9,539 nucleotides of DNA from Rickettsiales bacterium (GTDB taxonomy: Bacteria > Pseudomonadota > Alphaproteobacteria > Rickettsiales > UBA3002), in NCBI GenBank assembly GCA_002725445.1, contig PBPD01000139.1:1-9539 (forward strand), given 5' to 3'. Under the pieces are notes generated by a model, which was given only the letters and a program-made list of their open reading frames with translations, ran no database searches and was not told the DNA's origin. Both the position numbers and the translations under genes were made by a program. Position 1 is the first letter of the stretch; each line of letters starts with the position of its first letter. Positions 1 through 6,277 of this stretch are shown here, one piece after another.

Positions 1-177
1 ACGACGGTAAATCGGCATTTGACCACCTTCAAAGCCCTTGATAGCCACGCCCGAACGCGACTTCTGACCTTTATGACCACGGCCTGCAGTCTTACCTTTA
101 CCCGAACCGATACCACGGCCCACACGAGTACGCTCTTTGCGTGCGCCTTCGTTATCTTTGATCTCGTTCAGTTCCAT
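1..177 (-). CDS. rplO: 50S ribosomal protein L15, N-terminal part (partial, 3' part outside window)
   Basis: The first 59 codons of L15 run from the ATG at 175-177 to the left edge. The sequence MELNEIKDNEGARKERTRVG followed by RGIGSGKGKTAGRGHKGQKS (21-40) and the segment GFEGGQMPIYRR (48-59) is the glycine- and arginine-rich N-terminal arm that penetrates 23S rRNA in the assembled subunit. The frame is open to the edge, so truncation is only due to the window. By synteny secY should follow. Confidence 0.96.
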   Translation of the reverse strand, partial: MELNEIKDNEGARKERTRVGRGIGSGKGKTAGRGHKGQKSRSGVAIKGFEGGQMPIYRR

Positions 178-209
178 AACGTCCTCTCACACTCGCTGCT
201 TGTGTAATG

Positions 210-404
210 TTATGCAGCGTTTTCCTCTACGATGCGCACCAGGTGCTGCACCTTATTGATCATGCCACGCACAGCCGGCGTATCTTCCAGCGTACGCTGA
301 CGGTGCATTTTGTTCAGGCCCAAGCCCACCAGCGTTTGACGCTGATCTTTGCGGCGGCCCGTTGCGCTACCGATTTGCTCAATAGTAATGGTTTTCTTCG
401 CCAT
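210..404 (-). CDS. rpmD: 50S ribosomal protein L30
   Basis: L30 (64 residues; family about 58-64) is a small beta-alpha-beta protein that binds 23S rRNA domain II and is absent from some bacteria. The segments IGSATGRRKDQRQTLVGLGL at 11-30 and NKMHRQRTLEDTPAVRGMIN at 31-50 are characteristic. Its place between rpsE and rplO is standard for the spc operon. The 32-base gap to rplO contains AGAGGA close to the rplO ATG. Confidence 0.97.
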   Translation of the reverse strand: MAKKTITIEQIGSATGRRKDQRQTLVGLGLNKMHRQRTLEDTPAVRGMINKVQHLVRIVEENAA

Positions 405-410
405 GACTTT

Positions 411-418
411 CTTCCTTA
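411..418 (-). promoter_or_regulatory. TAAGGAAG: rpsE stop fused to rpmD ribosome binding site
   Basis: The rpsE TAA continues into GGAAG on the minus strand. AAGGA is 8 bases from the rpmD ATG, the same stop-on-Shine-Dalgarno design as at rpmC/rpsQ and rpsN/rpsH. Confidence 0.7.
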
Positions 419-1003
419 TTCGCTATCGCTTTGTTCTGCCGGTTGTGCAGTTGGCTCGCCTTTGCTGCCTACTTCACGACGTTCTACGATCTCGCCAACC
501 TTCTTGCTGCGGCGGCTTGCCACCAAACGTGGCGAGTTGATTTGCTGCAGCGCATGGAAGGTTGCTTTCACCATGTTGTGTGGGTTCGACGAACCGGTCG
601 ATTTCGCCACCACATCGTGTACACCCAGCGCTTCGAAAATAGCACGCATTGGGCCACCGGCAATAATACCCGTACCTGGAGGCGCCGAACGCAGCATCAC
701 TTTACCCGCACCGTAACGCGATACGATATCGTGGTGCAGGGTGCGGCTTTCGCGCAATGGCACGCGGATCATATTTTTCTTCGCAGCTTCGGTTGCTTTG
801 CGCATTGCTTCCGGTACTTCTTTCGCCTTACCGGTACCAAAACCTACTTTACCCTTACCATCACCTATGATGATCAGTGCAGCGAAGCCAAAACGACGGC
901 CACCTTTTACTACTTTTGCCACACGATTAACCGCCACCAGGCGATCGATCATCTCAGCGTCTTGCTGGGTCTGTACTGCGGTATATGGATCACTCATTGC
1001 CAT
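416..1003 (-). CDS. rpsE: 30S ribosomal protein S5
   Basis: S5 (195 residues; E. coli 167) stabilises the decoding region and, with S3 and S4, lines the mRNA entry. The N-terminal dsRBD-like domain has the loop VAKVVKGGRRFGF at 28-40, wild-type in form at the site where spectinomycin resistance arises elsewhere, then IGDGKGKVGFGTGKAKEVP at 46-64. The C-terminal domain has GTGIIAGGPMR at 110-120 and GSSNPHNMVKATFHAL at 137-152. Residues about 176-195 form a polar Glu/Ser/Pro tail not present in E. coli. The first ATG (1001-1003) is chosen over the ATG two codons later because AAAGG is 9 bases from it. Confidence 0.97.
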   Translation of the reverse strand: MAMSDPYTAVQTQQDAEMIDRLVAVNRVAKVVKGGRRFGFAALIIIGDGKGKVGFGTGKAKEVPEAMRKATEAAKKNMIRVPLRESRTLHHDIVSRYGAGKVMLRSAPPGTGIIAGGPMRAIFEALGVHDVVAKSTGSSNPHNMVKATFHALQQINSPRLVASRRSKKVGEIVERREVGSKGEPTAQPAEQSDSE

Positions 1004-1019
1004 TGTTACTTACCTTTGC

Positions 1020-1376
1020 TTAGAATTTCAGTCCGGCTTCACGCGCGGCATCGGCCAGCGCCTTCACGCGGCCATGGAATAAATAGCCACCACGGTCGAA
1101 TACAACTTCGTCCACTTTGGCCTCTTTAGCGCGCTGTGCAATCAGCTCGCCAACGGCTTTCGCTGCATCGCGGTCACCGCCATTTTTCACTTTCTCGCGC
1201 AGATCTTTGTCAATGCTCGATGCCTGTGCCAGAGTCTTGCCCTGCTTGTCATCGATCAGCTGAGCGTAGATGTGGCTGCCCGAACGGAATACCGACAGAC
1301 GTACACGACCACCGCCTTTTTTGCGGAGCTGGTAGCGCGTGCGCTGCTTACGACGATTAAAATTAGCGTTTGCCAT
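1020..1376 (-). CDS. rplR: 50S ribosomal protein L18
   Basis: L18 (118 residues, typical) binds 5S rRNA and, with L5, attaches it to the large subunit. The basic N-terminal tail (about 1-25, including NRRKQRTRYQLRKKGGGR) is the rRNA-contacting extension. The signature FDRGGYLFHGRVKALADAAR at 93-112 is conserved. Its TAA stop lies 16 bases before the rpsE start, with AAAGG between. Confidence 0.98.
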   Translation of the reverse strand: MANANFNRRKQRTRYQLRKKGGGRVRLSVFRSGSHIYAQLIDDKQGKTLAQASSIDKDLREKVKNGGDRDAAKAVGELIAQRAKEAKVDEVVFDRGGYLFHGRVKALADAAREAGLKF

Positions 1377-1388
1377 GGTTCTTTACCC

Positions 1389-1922
1389 TTACTTCTTCTT
1401 GCCTTCTTTGCGGCGGATATATTCGTCCTGATACTTCACACCCTTGCCTTTATACGGCTCAGGCTTACGCAGGCTACGAATTTCCGACGCCACCTGACCG
1501 AGGCGTTGCTTATTAATGCCCGACAGAGTGATTACGGTTTGCTTCTCAACGCTGGCAGAAATACCTTCTGGCAGCACATATTTGATGTCATGGCTGAAGC
1601 CCAGCGACAACGTCAGCACCTGACCTTGCACCGCCGCACGGAAACCAACACCGTTTACTTCCAGCGTTTTGCTGTAACCCTCGGTTACGCCTTTCACCAG
1701 ATTATCGATATTGCTACGCACCGTACCCCACATAGCGCGGGCGCGTTTGCCATCGTTAGCCGGGCGCACCCATACTTCACCATTGTCGATGCTCACATTC
1801 ACATCGCCGGTGATTACGGTTTGCAACTCGCCTTTCGGGCCTTTAACCGATACGAGCGAATCCGTCAGGTTTACTTCTACCTTTTCCGGGATCGCAACGG
1901 GTAACTTACCTAAGCGTGACAT
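1389..1922 (-). CDS. rplF: 50S ribosomal protein L6
   Basis: L6 (177 residues, typical) sits near the L7/L12 stalk base and sarcin-ricin loop and consists of two similar domains. The frame stays open upstream to 1979, but the true start is the ATG at 1920-1922, which gives MSRLGKLPVAIPEKVEV, the standard N-terminus, and has AGAGGAAG 7 bases upstream. The longer start would lie inside rpsH. The C-terminal signature PEPYKGKGVKY is at 154-164. The TAA stop overlaps the AAGGG ribosome binding site of rplR. Confidence 0.98.
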   Translation of the reverse strand: MSRLGKLPVAIPEKVEVNLTDSLVSVKGPKGELQTVITGDVNVSIDNGEVWVRPANDGKRARAMWGTVRSNIDNLVKGVTEGYSKTLEVNGVGFRAAVQGQVLTLSLGFSHDIKYVLPEGISASVEKQTVITLSGINKQRLGQVASEIRSLRKPEPYKGKGVKYQDEYIRRKEGKKK

Positions 1923-1944
1923 GTCTCTACTTCCTCTTCTTTTC

Positions 1945-2340
1945 CTAGAACACGCTGCACAAAATCTCGCCGCCCACATATTGCTGGCGCGCTTCGTAAT
2001 CCGAGATCACGCCTTTAGGGGTCGACAGGATGGCAATGCCCAGCCCGTTATAGTATTTCGGCAGTTTATCCACCGACGAATAAATACGACGGCCGCATTT
2101 CGAAATACGTTTGATCTTTTTGATCACTGGCTGACCTTCGTGGTATTTCAGCTGAATCGTTAATTCACGCTTGTTACCGTCCAGTTCAGCTACATCAAAA
2201 CCGCGAATGTAACCTTCGCGCTCCAACACACTGCACACACCTTTGAGCAGGTTAGACGCTGGGCACTTCACTTCCGGCAGGTTAGCCTGCTGGCCATTGC
2301 GGATGCGTGTGATCATATCTGCTACGCGATCGTTCATCAT
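1945..2340 (-). CDS. rpsH: 30S ribosomal protein S8
   Basis: S8 (131 residues, typical) binds the central domain of 16S rRNA and in E. coli is the translational repressor of the spc operon. The N-terminal DRVADMITRIRNGQ (4-17) and C-terminal GIAILSTPKGVISDYEARQQ (101-120) followed by GGEILCSVF (123-131) are the family signatures. Two ATG codons are adjacent at the start (2338-2340 and 2335-2337); the first is slightly better placed. The stop is TAG, with a 22-base spacer to rplF. Confidence 0.98.
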   Translation of the reverse strand: MMNDRVADMITRIRNGQQANLPEVKCPASNLLKGVCSVLEREGYIRGFDVAELDGNKRELTIQLKYHEGQPVIKKIKRISKCGRRIYSSVDKLPKYYNGLGIAILSTPKGVISDYEARQQYVGGEILCSVF

Positions 2341-2350
2341 GATAGTCTGT

Positions 2351-2357
2351 CTCCTTA
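2351..2357 (-). promoter_or_regulatory. TAAGGAG: rpsN stop fused to rpsH ribosome binding site
   Basis: The rpsN TAA runs straight into GGAG. AAGGAG is 10 bases from the first rpsH ATG and 13 from the second, which favours the first of the two adjacent ATG codons. Confidence 0.75.
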
Positions 2358-2660
2358 CCAGCTCGACTTGGTTAAGCCGGGGATTAATCCAAATGAGCCC
2401 AACTCGCGCAATTGGTTACGCGACAGGCGGAATTTACGATAGTAACCACGTGGGCGACCCGTCACATCGCAACGGTTGCGATAGCGCACGGCCGACGAGT
2501 TGCGTGGCAGCTCGTTCAGCTTCAGCTGTGCATCAAAACGCTCCTCAATTGGGCGCTCTTTATCGTTGATGATTGCTTTCAGCTCAGCACGCTTATTCTC
2601 ATACTTCTTGATGAGCTTGGCACGACGCTGATTTTTTAGCACTGCACTATTTTTAGCCAC
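2355..2660 (-). CDS. rpsN: 30S ribosomal protein S14 (zinc-independent type), GTG start
   Basis: S14 (101 residues) belongs to the head of the 30S subunit. It is the long form without the CxxC-CxxC zinc ribbon: the only cysteine is Cys64, within NRCDVTGRPRGYYRKF at 62-77, and the C-terminus ends in LTKSSW as in proteobacterial homologues. The N-terminus AKNSAVLKNQRRAKL starts at a GTG codon, the only non-ATG start among the complete genes here; the AGGAG site 7 bases upstream supports it. The TAA stop is fused to the ribosome binding site of rpsH. Confidence 0.97.
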   Translation of the reverse strand: MAKNSAVLKNQRRAKLIKKYENKRAELKAIINDKERPIEERFDAQLKLNELPRNSSAVRYRNRCDVTGRPRGYYRKFRLSRNQLRELGSFGLIPGLTKSSW

Positions 2661-2667
2661 AACGTTT

Positions 2668-2672
2668 CTCCT
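2668..2672 (-). promoter_or_regulatory. Ribosome binding site deciding the GTG start of rpsN
   Basis: AGGAG on the minus strand lies 7 bases ahead of a GTG codon (2658-2660). There is no ATG nearby that would give the standard S14 N-terminus, so this site supports GTG as the true start. Confidence 0.8.
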
Positions 2673-2691
2673 ATCAATCCTTTAGCTGCCG

Positions 2692-3234
2692 TTATTTACG
2701 GAACGGCACGTTAAACCCTTCAAGCAATGCGCGCGCCTCGTCATCATTGGCGGCGGTGGTCACGAACGTAATGTCCATACCACGCACTTGCTCTACCTGG
2801 TCGTAGTTAATTTCCGGGAACACAATTTGTTCCTTCAGACCCATATTATAGTTACCGCGGCCATCGAAACTCTTCGGGCTCACGCCACGGAAGTCACGGA
2901 TACGAGGCATCGCGATGGTTACCAGACGATCCAGAAACTCATACATGCGTTGTTTACGCAGGGTTACCTTCACACCGATCGGCATACCTTCACGGATTTT
3001 AAAACCCGCTTCCGATTTCTTCGCTTTGGTCACAACCGGAGCCTGACCAGCGATACGGGTCAGTTCTTCCACAGCGTTCTGGATGTGTTTTTTGTCCAGC
3101 GCACCGTCACCGATACCCATATTGATCACGATCTTATCCAACCGAGGGATCAGCATTACGTTATTGTAGCTGAATTTCTCCTGCAGCTGTTTACGCAGCT
3201 CGTTCTCATACAAATCTTGCAGACGCGGATTCAT
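2692..3234 (-). CDS. rplE: 50S ribosomal protein L5
   Basis: L5 (180 residues, typical) binds 5S rRNA with L18 and forms part of the central protuberance, contacting P-site tRNA and S13. Conserved blocks are KIVINMGIGDG at 34-44, TLRKQRMYEFLDRL at 91-104, IRDFRG at 112-117, and FDGRGNYNMGLKEQ at 123-136. In E. coli S8 represses the spc operon by binding mRNA at the rplX-rplE junction; the gap here is only 12 bases, and I could not recognise an S8 hairpin by eye. A 31-base spacer leads to rpsN. Confidence 0.98.
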   Translation of the reverse strand: MNPRLQDLYENELRKQLQEKFSYNNVMLIPRLDKIVINMGIGDGALDKKHIQNAVEELTRIAGQAPVVTKAKKSEAGFKIREGMPIGVKVTLRKQRMYEFLDRLVTIAMPRIRDFRGVSPKSFDGRGNYNMGLKEQIVFPEINYDQVEQVRGMDITFVTTAANDDEARALLEGFNVPFRK

Positions 3235-3246
3235 CTCTTCATTCCT

Positions 3247-3564
3247 TTACGCGTTTACTGTTTCACCGGAACGTTTCGCCACACGGGTTTTCGTTCCATC
3301 TTTCAATACCGAGAAGCCAACGCGGGTTGGCTTGCCATCCTTAGGATCAGCCAGCGCCACATTCGACAAGTGGATCGGCGATTCTTTGGTGGTGATACCG
3401 CCAGCCGACATAGCCGATGGTTTCTCATGACGCTTCACCTGATTCACGCCACTCACGATCAGCTTGCTATCGTCTGGCATTACTTTCAGTACTTCGCCGG
3501 TTTTGCCCTTATCCTTGCCGGTCAGGACAACTACCGAATCACCTTTTTTAATTTTCGCAGCCAT
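3247..3564 (-). CDS. rplX: 50S ribosomal protein L24
   Basis: L24 (105 residues, typical) is an assembly initiator that binds the 5' end of 23S rRNA and lies near the tunnel exit. The KOW motif is at about residues 6-32 with KKGDSVVVLTGKDKGKTGEV, followed by SGVNQVKRHEKPS at 38-50. Purine-rich sequence, including AAGGAAG and GAGAAGAG, fills the gap before the ATG, so the exact ribosome binding site is uncertain. Its TAA stop overlaps the AAAGGA ribosome binding site of rplE. Confidence 0.97.
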   Translation of the reverse strand: MAAKIKKGDSVVVLTGKDKGKTGEVLKVMPDDSKLIVSGVNQVKRHEKPSAMSAGGITTKESPIHLSNVALADPKDGKPTRVGFSVLKDGTKTRVAKRSGETVNA

Positions 3565-3600
3565 GTCTCTTCTCTCTACTTCCTTTAACGCGACGCCTAC

Positions 3601-3969
3601 TTACAGTACTTCTGGCGCCAGCGAAACAATTTTCATAAAGCGCTTCGCACGCAATTCACGCGCTACCGGGCCAAAGATACGTGTGCCAATTGGCTCATTC
3701 GACTTGTTCAGCAGCACCGCTGCGTTACGGTCGAAACGGATCGACGAACCGTCTTCACGTTTTACTTCTTTAGCGGTACGCACGATCACAGCGCGATGCA
3801 CGTCACCTTTTTTCACTTTACCCCGTGGAATCGCTTCCTTCACGGAAACCACTACCACATCACCCAGGCGTGCAATATTGCGGTGTGAACCACCCAATAC
3901 TTTAATGCACTGTACCGAACGCGCGCCTGAATTATCGGCCACATCCATCTTTGTTTGCATCTGGATCAT
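3601..3969 (-). CDS. rplN: 50S ribosomal protein L14
   Basis: L14 (122 residues, the exact usual length) lies on the intersubunit face, contacts 16S rRNA helix 14, and is the docking site of the silencing factor RsfS. Hallmarks are MDVADNSGARSVQCIKVLGG at 8-27, GDVVVVSVKEAIPRGKVKKG at 36-55 and GTRIFGPVARELR at 95-107. The start MIQMQTKM is standard; an AAGGG site precedes it. The gene opens the spc part of the cluster. The 36-base spacer to rplX is the longest intergenic gap in the window. Confidence 0.98.
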   Translation of the reverse strand: MIQMQTKMDVADNSGARSVQCIKVLGGSHRNIARLGDVVVVSVKEAIPRGKVKKGDVHRAVIVRTAKEVKREDGSSIRFDRNAAVLLNKSNEPIGTRIFGPVARELRAKRFMKIVSLAPEVL

Positions 3970-3991
3970 GACGTATTACCCTTCTTCTTAC

Positions 3992-4237
3992 TTACGCGCT
4001 GGCTTGTGCTGCTTCGAGCACTTCCCAGGTTTTGGTTTTCGAAATAGGCTTGGTTTCGATAATCTTCACCAGATCGCCCACTTTATATTGATTCTCCGCA
4101 TCGTGCGCTGCATAGCGCTTCGAACGACGTACAATTTTCTTGTACAGCGGATGCTTGATCTTACGCTCAACGCGCACGATCACAGTTTTGTCACCTTTGT
4201 CACTCACCACGGTGCCTTGTAGAATACGTTTCGGCAT
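3992..4237 (-). CDS. rpsQ: 30S ribosomal protein S17
   Basis: S17 (81 residues, typical) is an OB-fold primary binder of the 5' domain of 16S rRNA. Features include MPKRILQGTVVSDKGDKTVI at the N-terminus, HDAENQYKVGD at 45-55 and ETKPISKTKTW at 61-71, all conserved. It is the last gene of the classical S10 operon. Here only 22 bases separate its stop from rplN, so the separate spc promoter known from E. coli has no intergenic room. Confidence 0.97.
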   Translation of the reverse strand: MPKRILQGTVVSDKGDKTVIVRVERKIKHPLYKKIVRRSKRYAAHDAENQYKVGDLVKIIETKPISKTKTWEVLEAAQASA

Positions 4238-4245
4238 CTCTCTAA

Positions 4246-4252
4246 CTCCTTA
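4246..4252 (-). promoter_or_regulatory. TAAGGAG: rpmC stop fused to rpsQ ribosome binding site
   Basis: On the minus strand the rpmC TAA continues directly into GGAG, 8 bases before the rpsQ ATG. A ribosome terminating on rpmC would cover the rpsQ initiation site, consistent with coupled re-initiation. Confidence 0.75.
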
Positions 4253-4441
4253 CGCTGCGCGCTGTTGATTCATGAAGGTTTTAATGCGTGCAATATCACG
4301 CTTCACCTGGCGAAAACGCGCCGTATTTTCCAGCTCGCCGGTCGCACGCTGAAAACGCAGATTGAACAGTTCCTTTTTCAGGTAACCCACCATCTCTTTC
4401 AGCTCATCGGGCGATTTGCCTTTTAATTCTTCAATTTGCAT
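4250..4441 (-). CDS. rpmC: 50S ribosomal protein L29
   Basis: L29 (63 residues, typical) is a small two-helix protein next to L23 at the tunnel exit. The conserved stretch KKELFNLRFQRATGELENTA is at residues 22-41, and the remainder forms the second basic helix with the family-like RQVKRDIARIKT at 45-56. Its adjacency to L23 in the ribosome may matter here because L23 carries an unusual extension. The TAA stop is fused to the rpsQ ribosome binding site. Confidence 0.97.
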   Translation of the reverse strand: MQIEELKGKSPDELKEMVGYLKKELFNLRFQRATGELENTARFRQVKRDIARIKTFMNQQRAA

Positions 4442-4455
4442 CGCTTTGTCCTCGC

Positions 4456-4869
4456 TTACCCATCAACACGTGCAACAAATTTGGTCTTAATCGGCAATTT
4501 AGCCGCTGCCAATTCAAACGCCTTACGCGCCTGCTCTTCTGTTACACCATCCATTTCAAACAAAATGCGGCCAGGCTTCACACGGGCAACCCAACGGTCA
4601 ACCGAACCCTTACCTTTACCCATACGCACCTCAGCCGGTTTCGCGGTCACAGGCACATCTGGGAAAATGCGAATCCACAGACGTCCTACACGGCGTACAC
4701 TACGCGTAATCGCACGGCGCGATGCCTCGATCTGACGCGACGTAATACGCTCAGGCTCCAGCGCTTTCAGACCATACTGACCAAAGTTCAGCGTCGAACC
4801 GCCCTTGGCATTACCATGAATGCGGCCTTTATGCTGTTTTCTGAATTTCGTCTTTTTCGGACTCAACAT
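4456..4869 (-). CDS. rplP: 50S ribosomal protein L16
   Basis: L16 (137 residues, the normal length) helps position A-site tRNA near the 5S rRNA and the central protuberance and is added late in assembly. The N-terminus MLSPKKTKFRKQHKGR and the segment VRMGKGKGSVDRWVARVKPG at 81-100 are signatures of the family. Arg82 corresponds to E. coli Arg81, which is hydroxylated by RoxA/YcfD in gammaproteobacteria; whether that happens here is unknown. An AAGGAAG site precedes the ATG. The TAA stop is 14 bases from rpmC, and GAGGA in that gap serves as the rpmC ribosome binding site. Confidence 0.98.
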   Translation of the reverse strand: MLSPKKTKFRKQHKGRIHGNAKGGSTLNFGQYGLKALEPERITSRQIEASRRAITRSVRRVGRLWIRIFPDVPVTAKPAEVRMGKGKGSVDRWVARVKPGRILFEMDGVTEEQARKAFELAAAKLPIKTKFVARVDG

Positions 4870-4897
4870 TGTTTTCTTCCTTTATCTCAGCACAACC

Positions 4898-5581
4898 TTA
4901 CGAAGCATCGGTCATCGCGGCCGACGTTTCCGGCATACGTTGCTCTTCAACCTCTTTAAGGATCTCACCCTTAAACACCCAGACCTTGATACCAATGATC
5001 CCGTAAGTAGTGAGGGCGGAGGCTATACCATAATCTACATCGGCACGCAAGGTATGAAGTGGCACACGACCTTCACGGTACCATTCCATACGTGCAATCT
5101 CTGCACCACCCAGACGACCCGAGGCATTAATACGAATGCCTTCTGCGCCCAGACGCATTGCCGATTGCACTGCACGCTTCATCGCGCGACGGAAGGCCAC
5201 ACGGCGTTCCAGCTGTTGTGCAATACCTTCAGCAATCAGAGTTGAATCCAACTCAGGCTTACGCACTTCAACGATATTGATCTGCACTTCGTCATTCGTA
5301 ATGCGGTTCAATTCTTTTTTCATCTTCTCGATATCCGCACCTTTTTTACCGATAACGATACCGGGACGTGCAGTGTGAATCGAGATATGCGCTTTCTTGG
5401 TCGGACGCTCAATAACGATCTGGCTAATACCAGCCGAACCCAGACGCTTTTTCAGGTAACGGCGAATATGCAAATCTTCATGCAGTTTATCTGCATACGC
5501 CTCGCCATCCGCAAACCAGCGGGAATCCCAGGTTTTATTGATGCCCAGTCGCAGGCCAATCGGGTTAACTTTTTGTCCCAT
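4898..5581 (-). CDS. rpsC: 30S ribosomal protein S3
   Basis: S3 (227 residues; E. coli 233) lies at the mRNA entry channel of the 30S subunit, and with S4 and S5 provides mRNA helicase activity. The N-terminal type II KH domain carries its GxxG loop as GKKG at 78-81. Arg131, Arg132 and Lys135 match the E. coli residues implicated in mRNA unwinding. The C-terminal domain has SGRLGGAEIARMEWYREGRV at 154-173 and LHTLRADVDYG at 175-185. The short tail after residue 205 is variable in the family. rplP begins 28 bases after the TAA stop. Confidence 0.98.
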   Translation of the reverse strand: MGQKVNPIGLRLGINKTWDSRWFADGEAYADKLHEDLHIRRYLKKRLGSAGISQIVIERPTKKAHISIHTARPGIVIGKKGADIEKMKKELNRITNDEVQINIVEVRKPELDSTLIAEGIAQQLERRVAFRRAMKRAVQSAMRLGAEGIRINASGRLGGAEIARMEWYREGRVPLHTLRADVDYGIASALTTYGIIGIKVWVFKGEILKEVEEQRMPETSAAMTDAS

Positions 5582-5583
5582 TA
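5579..5583 (-). promoter_or_regulatory. TAATG stop-start overlap, rplV to rpsC
   Basis: The rplV TAA (5581-5583) and rpsC ATG (5579-5581) share one base. A GAGGGA site in the final rplV codons is 8 bases upstream of the ATG, so initiation at rpsC occurs within the preceding gene's coding region. Confidence 0.85.
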
Positions 5584-5961
5584 TGCTGCTCCCTCAGTTT
5601 CTTGTACCACGATGGTTAAGTGGCTGAACGGTTTCAAAATCTTCGCACCGCGGCCACGCGCACGGGCACGGAAACGTTTCATCGTAAAGCTCTTGCCCAC
5701 ATATGCTTCGCTCACCACCAGATTATCAACATCCAGATTGTGGTTATTCTCTGCATTGGCAATCGCCGACTGCAATGTCTTCTTCACATCAAGTGCAATA
5801 CGACGCTGCGAGAAGGTCAGTTGCTTCAATGCTTCAGCAGCGCTCAGGCCACGAATACTACGTGCCACCTGGTTCAGCTTGATCGGGCTCACGCGCAGAT
5901 TACGCAATACTGCTTGCGCCTGATTGTCTGCGAGCCGACGTTGTGTTGCTGGTTTACCCAT
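5581..5961 (-). CDS. rplV: 50S ribosomal protein L22
   Basis: L22 (126 residues) binds all domains of 23S rRNA and lines the exit tunnel with its extended beta-hairpin. The hairpin is visible at about residues 85-112, with SFTMKRFRARARGRGAKILK at 91-110; the family counterpart is where macrolide resistance mutations arise, and no deletion or insertion is seen here. The N-terminal core includes LRVSPIKLNQVARSIRG at 22-38. The stop codon TAA shares one base with the rpsC start (TAATG), and the rpsC ribosome binding site lies within the last codons of rplV, so the two are likely translationally coupled. Confidence 0.98.
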   Translation of the reverse strand: MGKPATQRRLADNQAQAVLRNLRVSPIKLNQVARSIRGLSAAEALKQLTFSQRRIALDVKKTLQSAIANAENNHNLDVDNLVVSEAYVGKSFTMKRFRARARGRGAKILKPFSHLTIVVQETEGAA

Positions 5962-5980
5962 TTTCGCCTCTTCTCACTCC

Positions 5981-6259
5981 TTACTTCTTCTTCGCTTTTT
6001 TATCTGCACCGTGACCGTGATAGGTACGGGTTGGCGAGAATTCACCAAACTTATGACCAATCATTTCGTCTGTCACCAGTACAGGTACGAAGGTTTTACC
6101 GTTATACACACCGAAGGTCAGACCAACGAATTGCGGCAGAATGGTCGAACGACGCGACCAGGTTTGAATCACCTGATTTTTGCCCGACTCGCGCGCAGTC
6201 TCTGCTTTTTTGAGCAGATAACCGTCGACAAAAGGACCTTTCCAAATAGAACGTGGCAT
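5981..6259 (-). CDS. rpsS: 30S ribosomal protein S19
   Basis: S19 (92 residues, the normal length) pairs with S13 in the head of the 30S subunit near the A and P site tRNAs. The family signature MIGHKFGEFSPTRTYHGH is at residues 66-83, and the N-terminus MPRSIWKGPFVDGYLLKKA matches the family. The C-terminus is lysine-rich (KKAKKK), as is common. The ATG at 6257-6259 is fixed by the strong AGGAGG upstream. rplV starts 19 bases after the TAA stop. Confidence 0.98.
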   Translation of the reverse strand: MPRSIWKGPFVDGYLLKKAETARESGKNQVIQTWSRRSTILPQFVGLTFGVYNGKTFVPVLVTDEMIGHKFGEFSPTRTYHGHGADKKAKKK

Positions 6260-6266
6260 GTGTTAT

Positions 6267-6272
6267 CCTCCT
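6267..6272 (-). promoter_or_regulatory. Ribosome binding site of rpsS (AGGAGG)
   Basis: A perfect AGGAGG lies 7 bases ahead of the rpsS ATG on the minus strand. It is the best anti-Shine-Dalgarno match in the window and confirms the S19 start. Confidence 0.85.
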
Positions 6273-6277
6273 ATGGC

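Noticed and set aside
1923..1979. Upstream in-frame extension of rplF
   Set aside because: It would add 19 residues overlapping the end of rpsH. The standard L6 N-terminus and a good ribosome binding site both support the ATG at 1920-1922.
3235..3246. S8 autoregulatory site at the rplX-rplE junction
   Set aside because: Expected by analogy with E. coli, but the 12-base gap and the start of rplE do not show a recognisable S8-type internal-loop hairpin by eye; not reported without a folding calculation.
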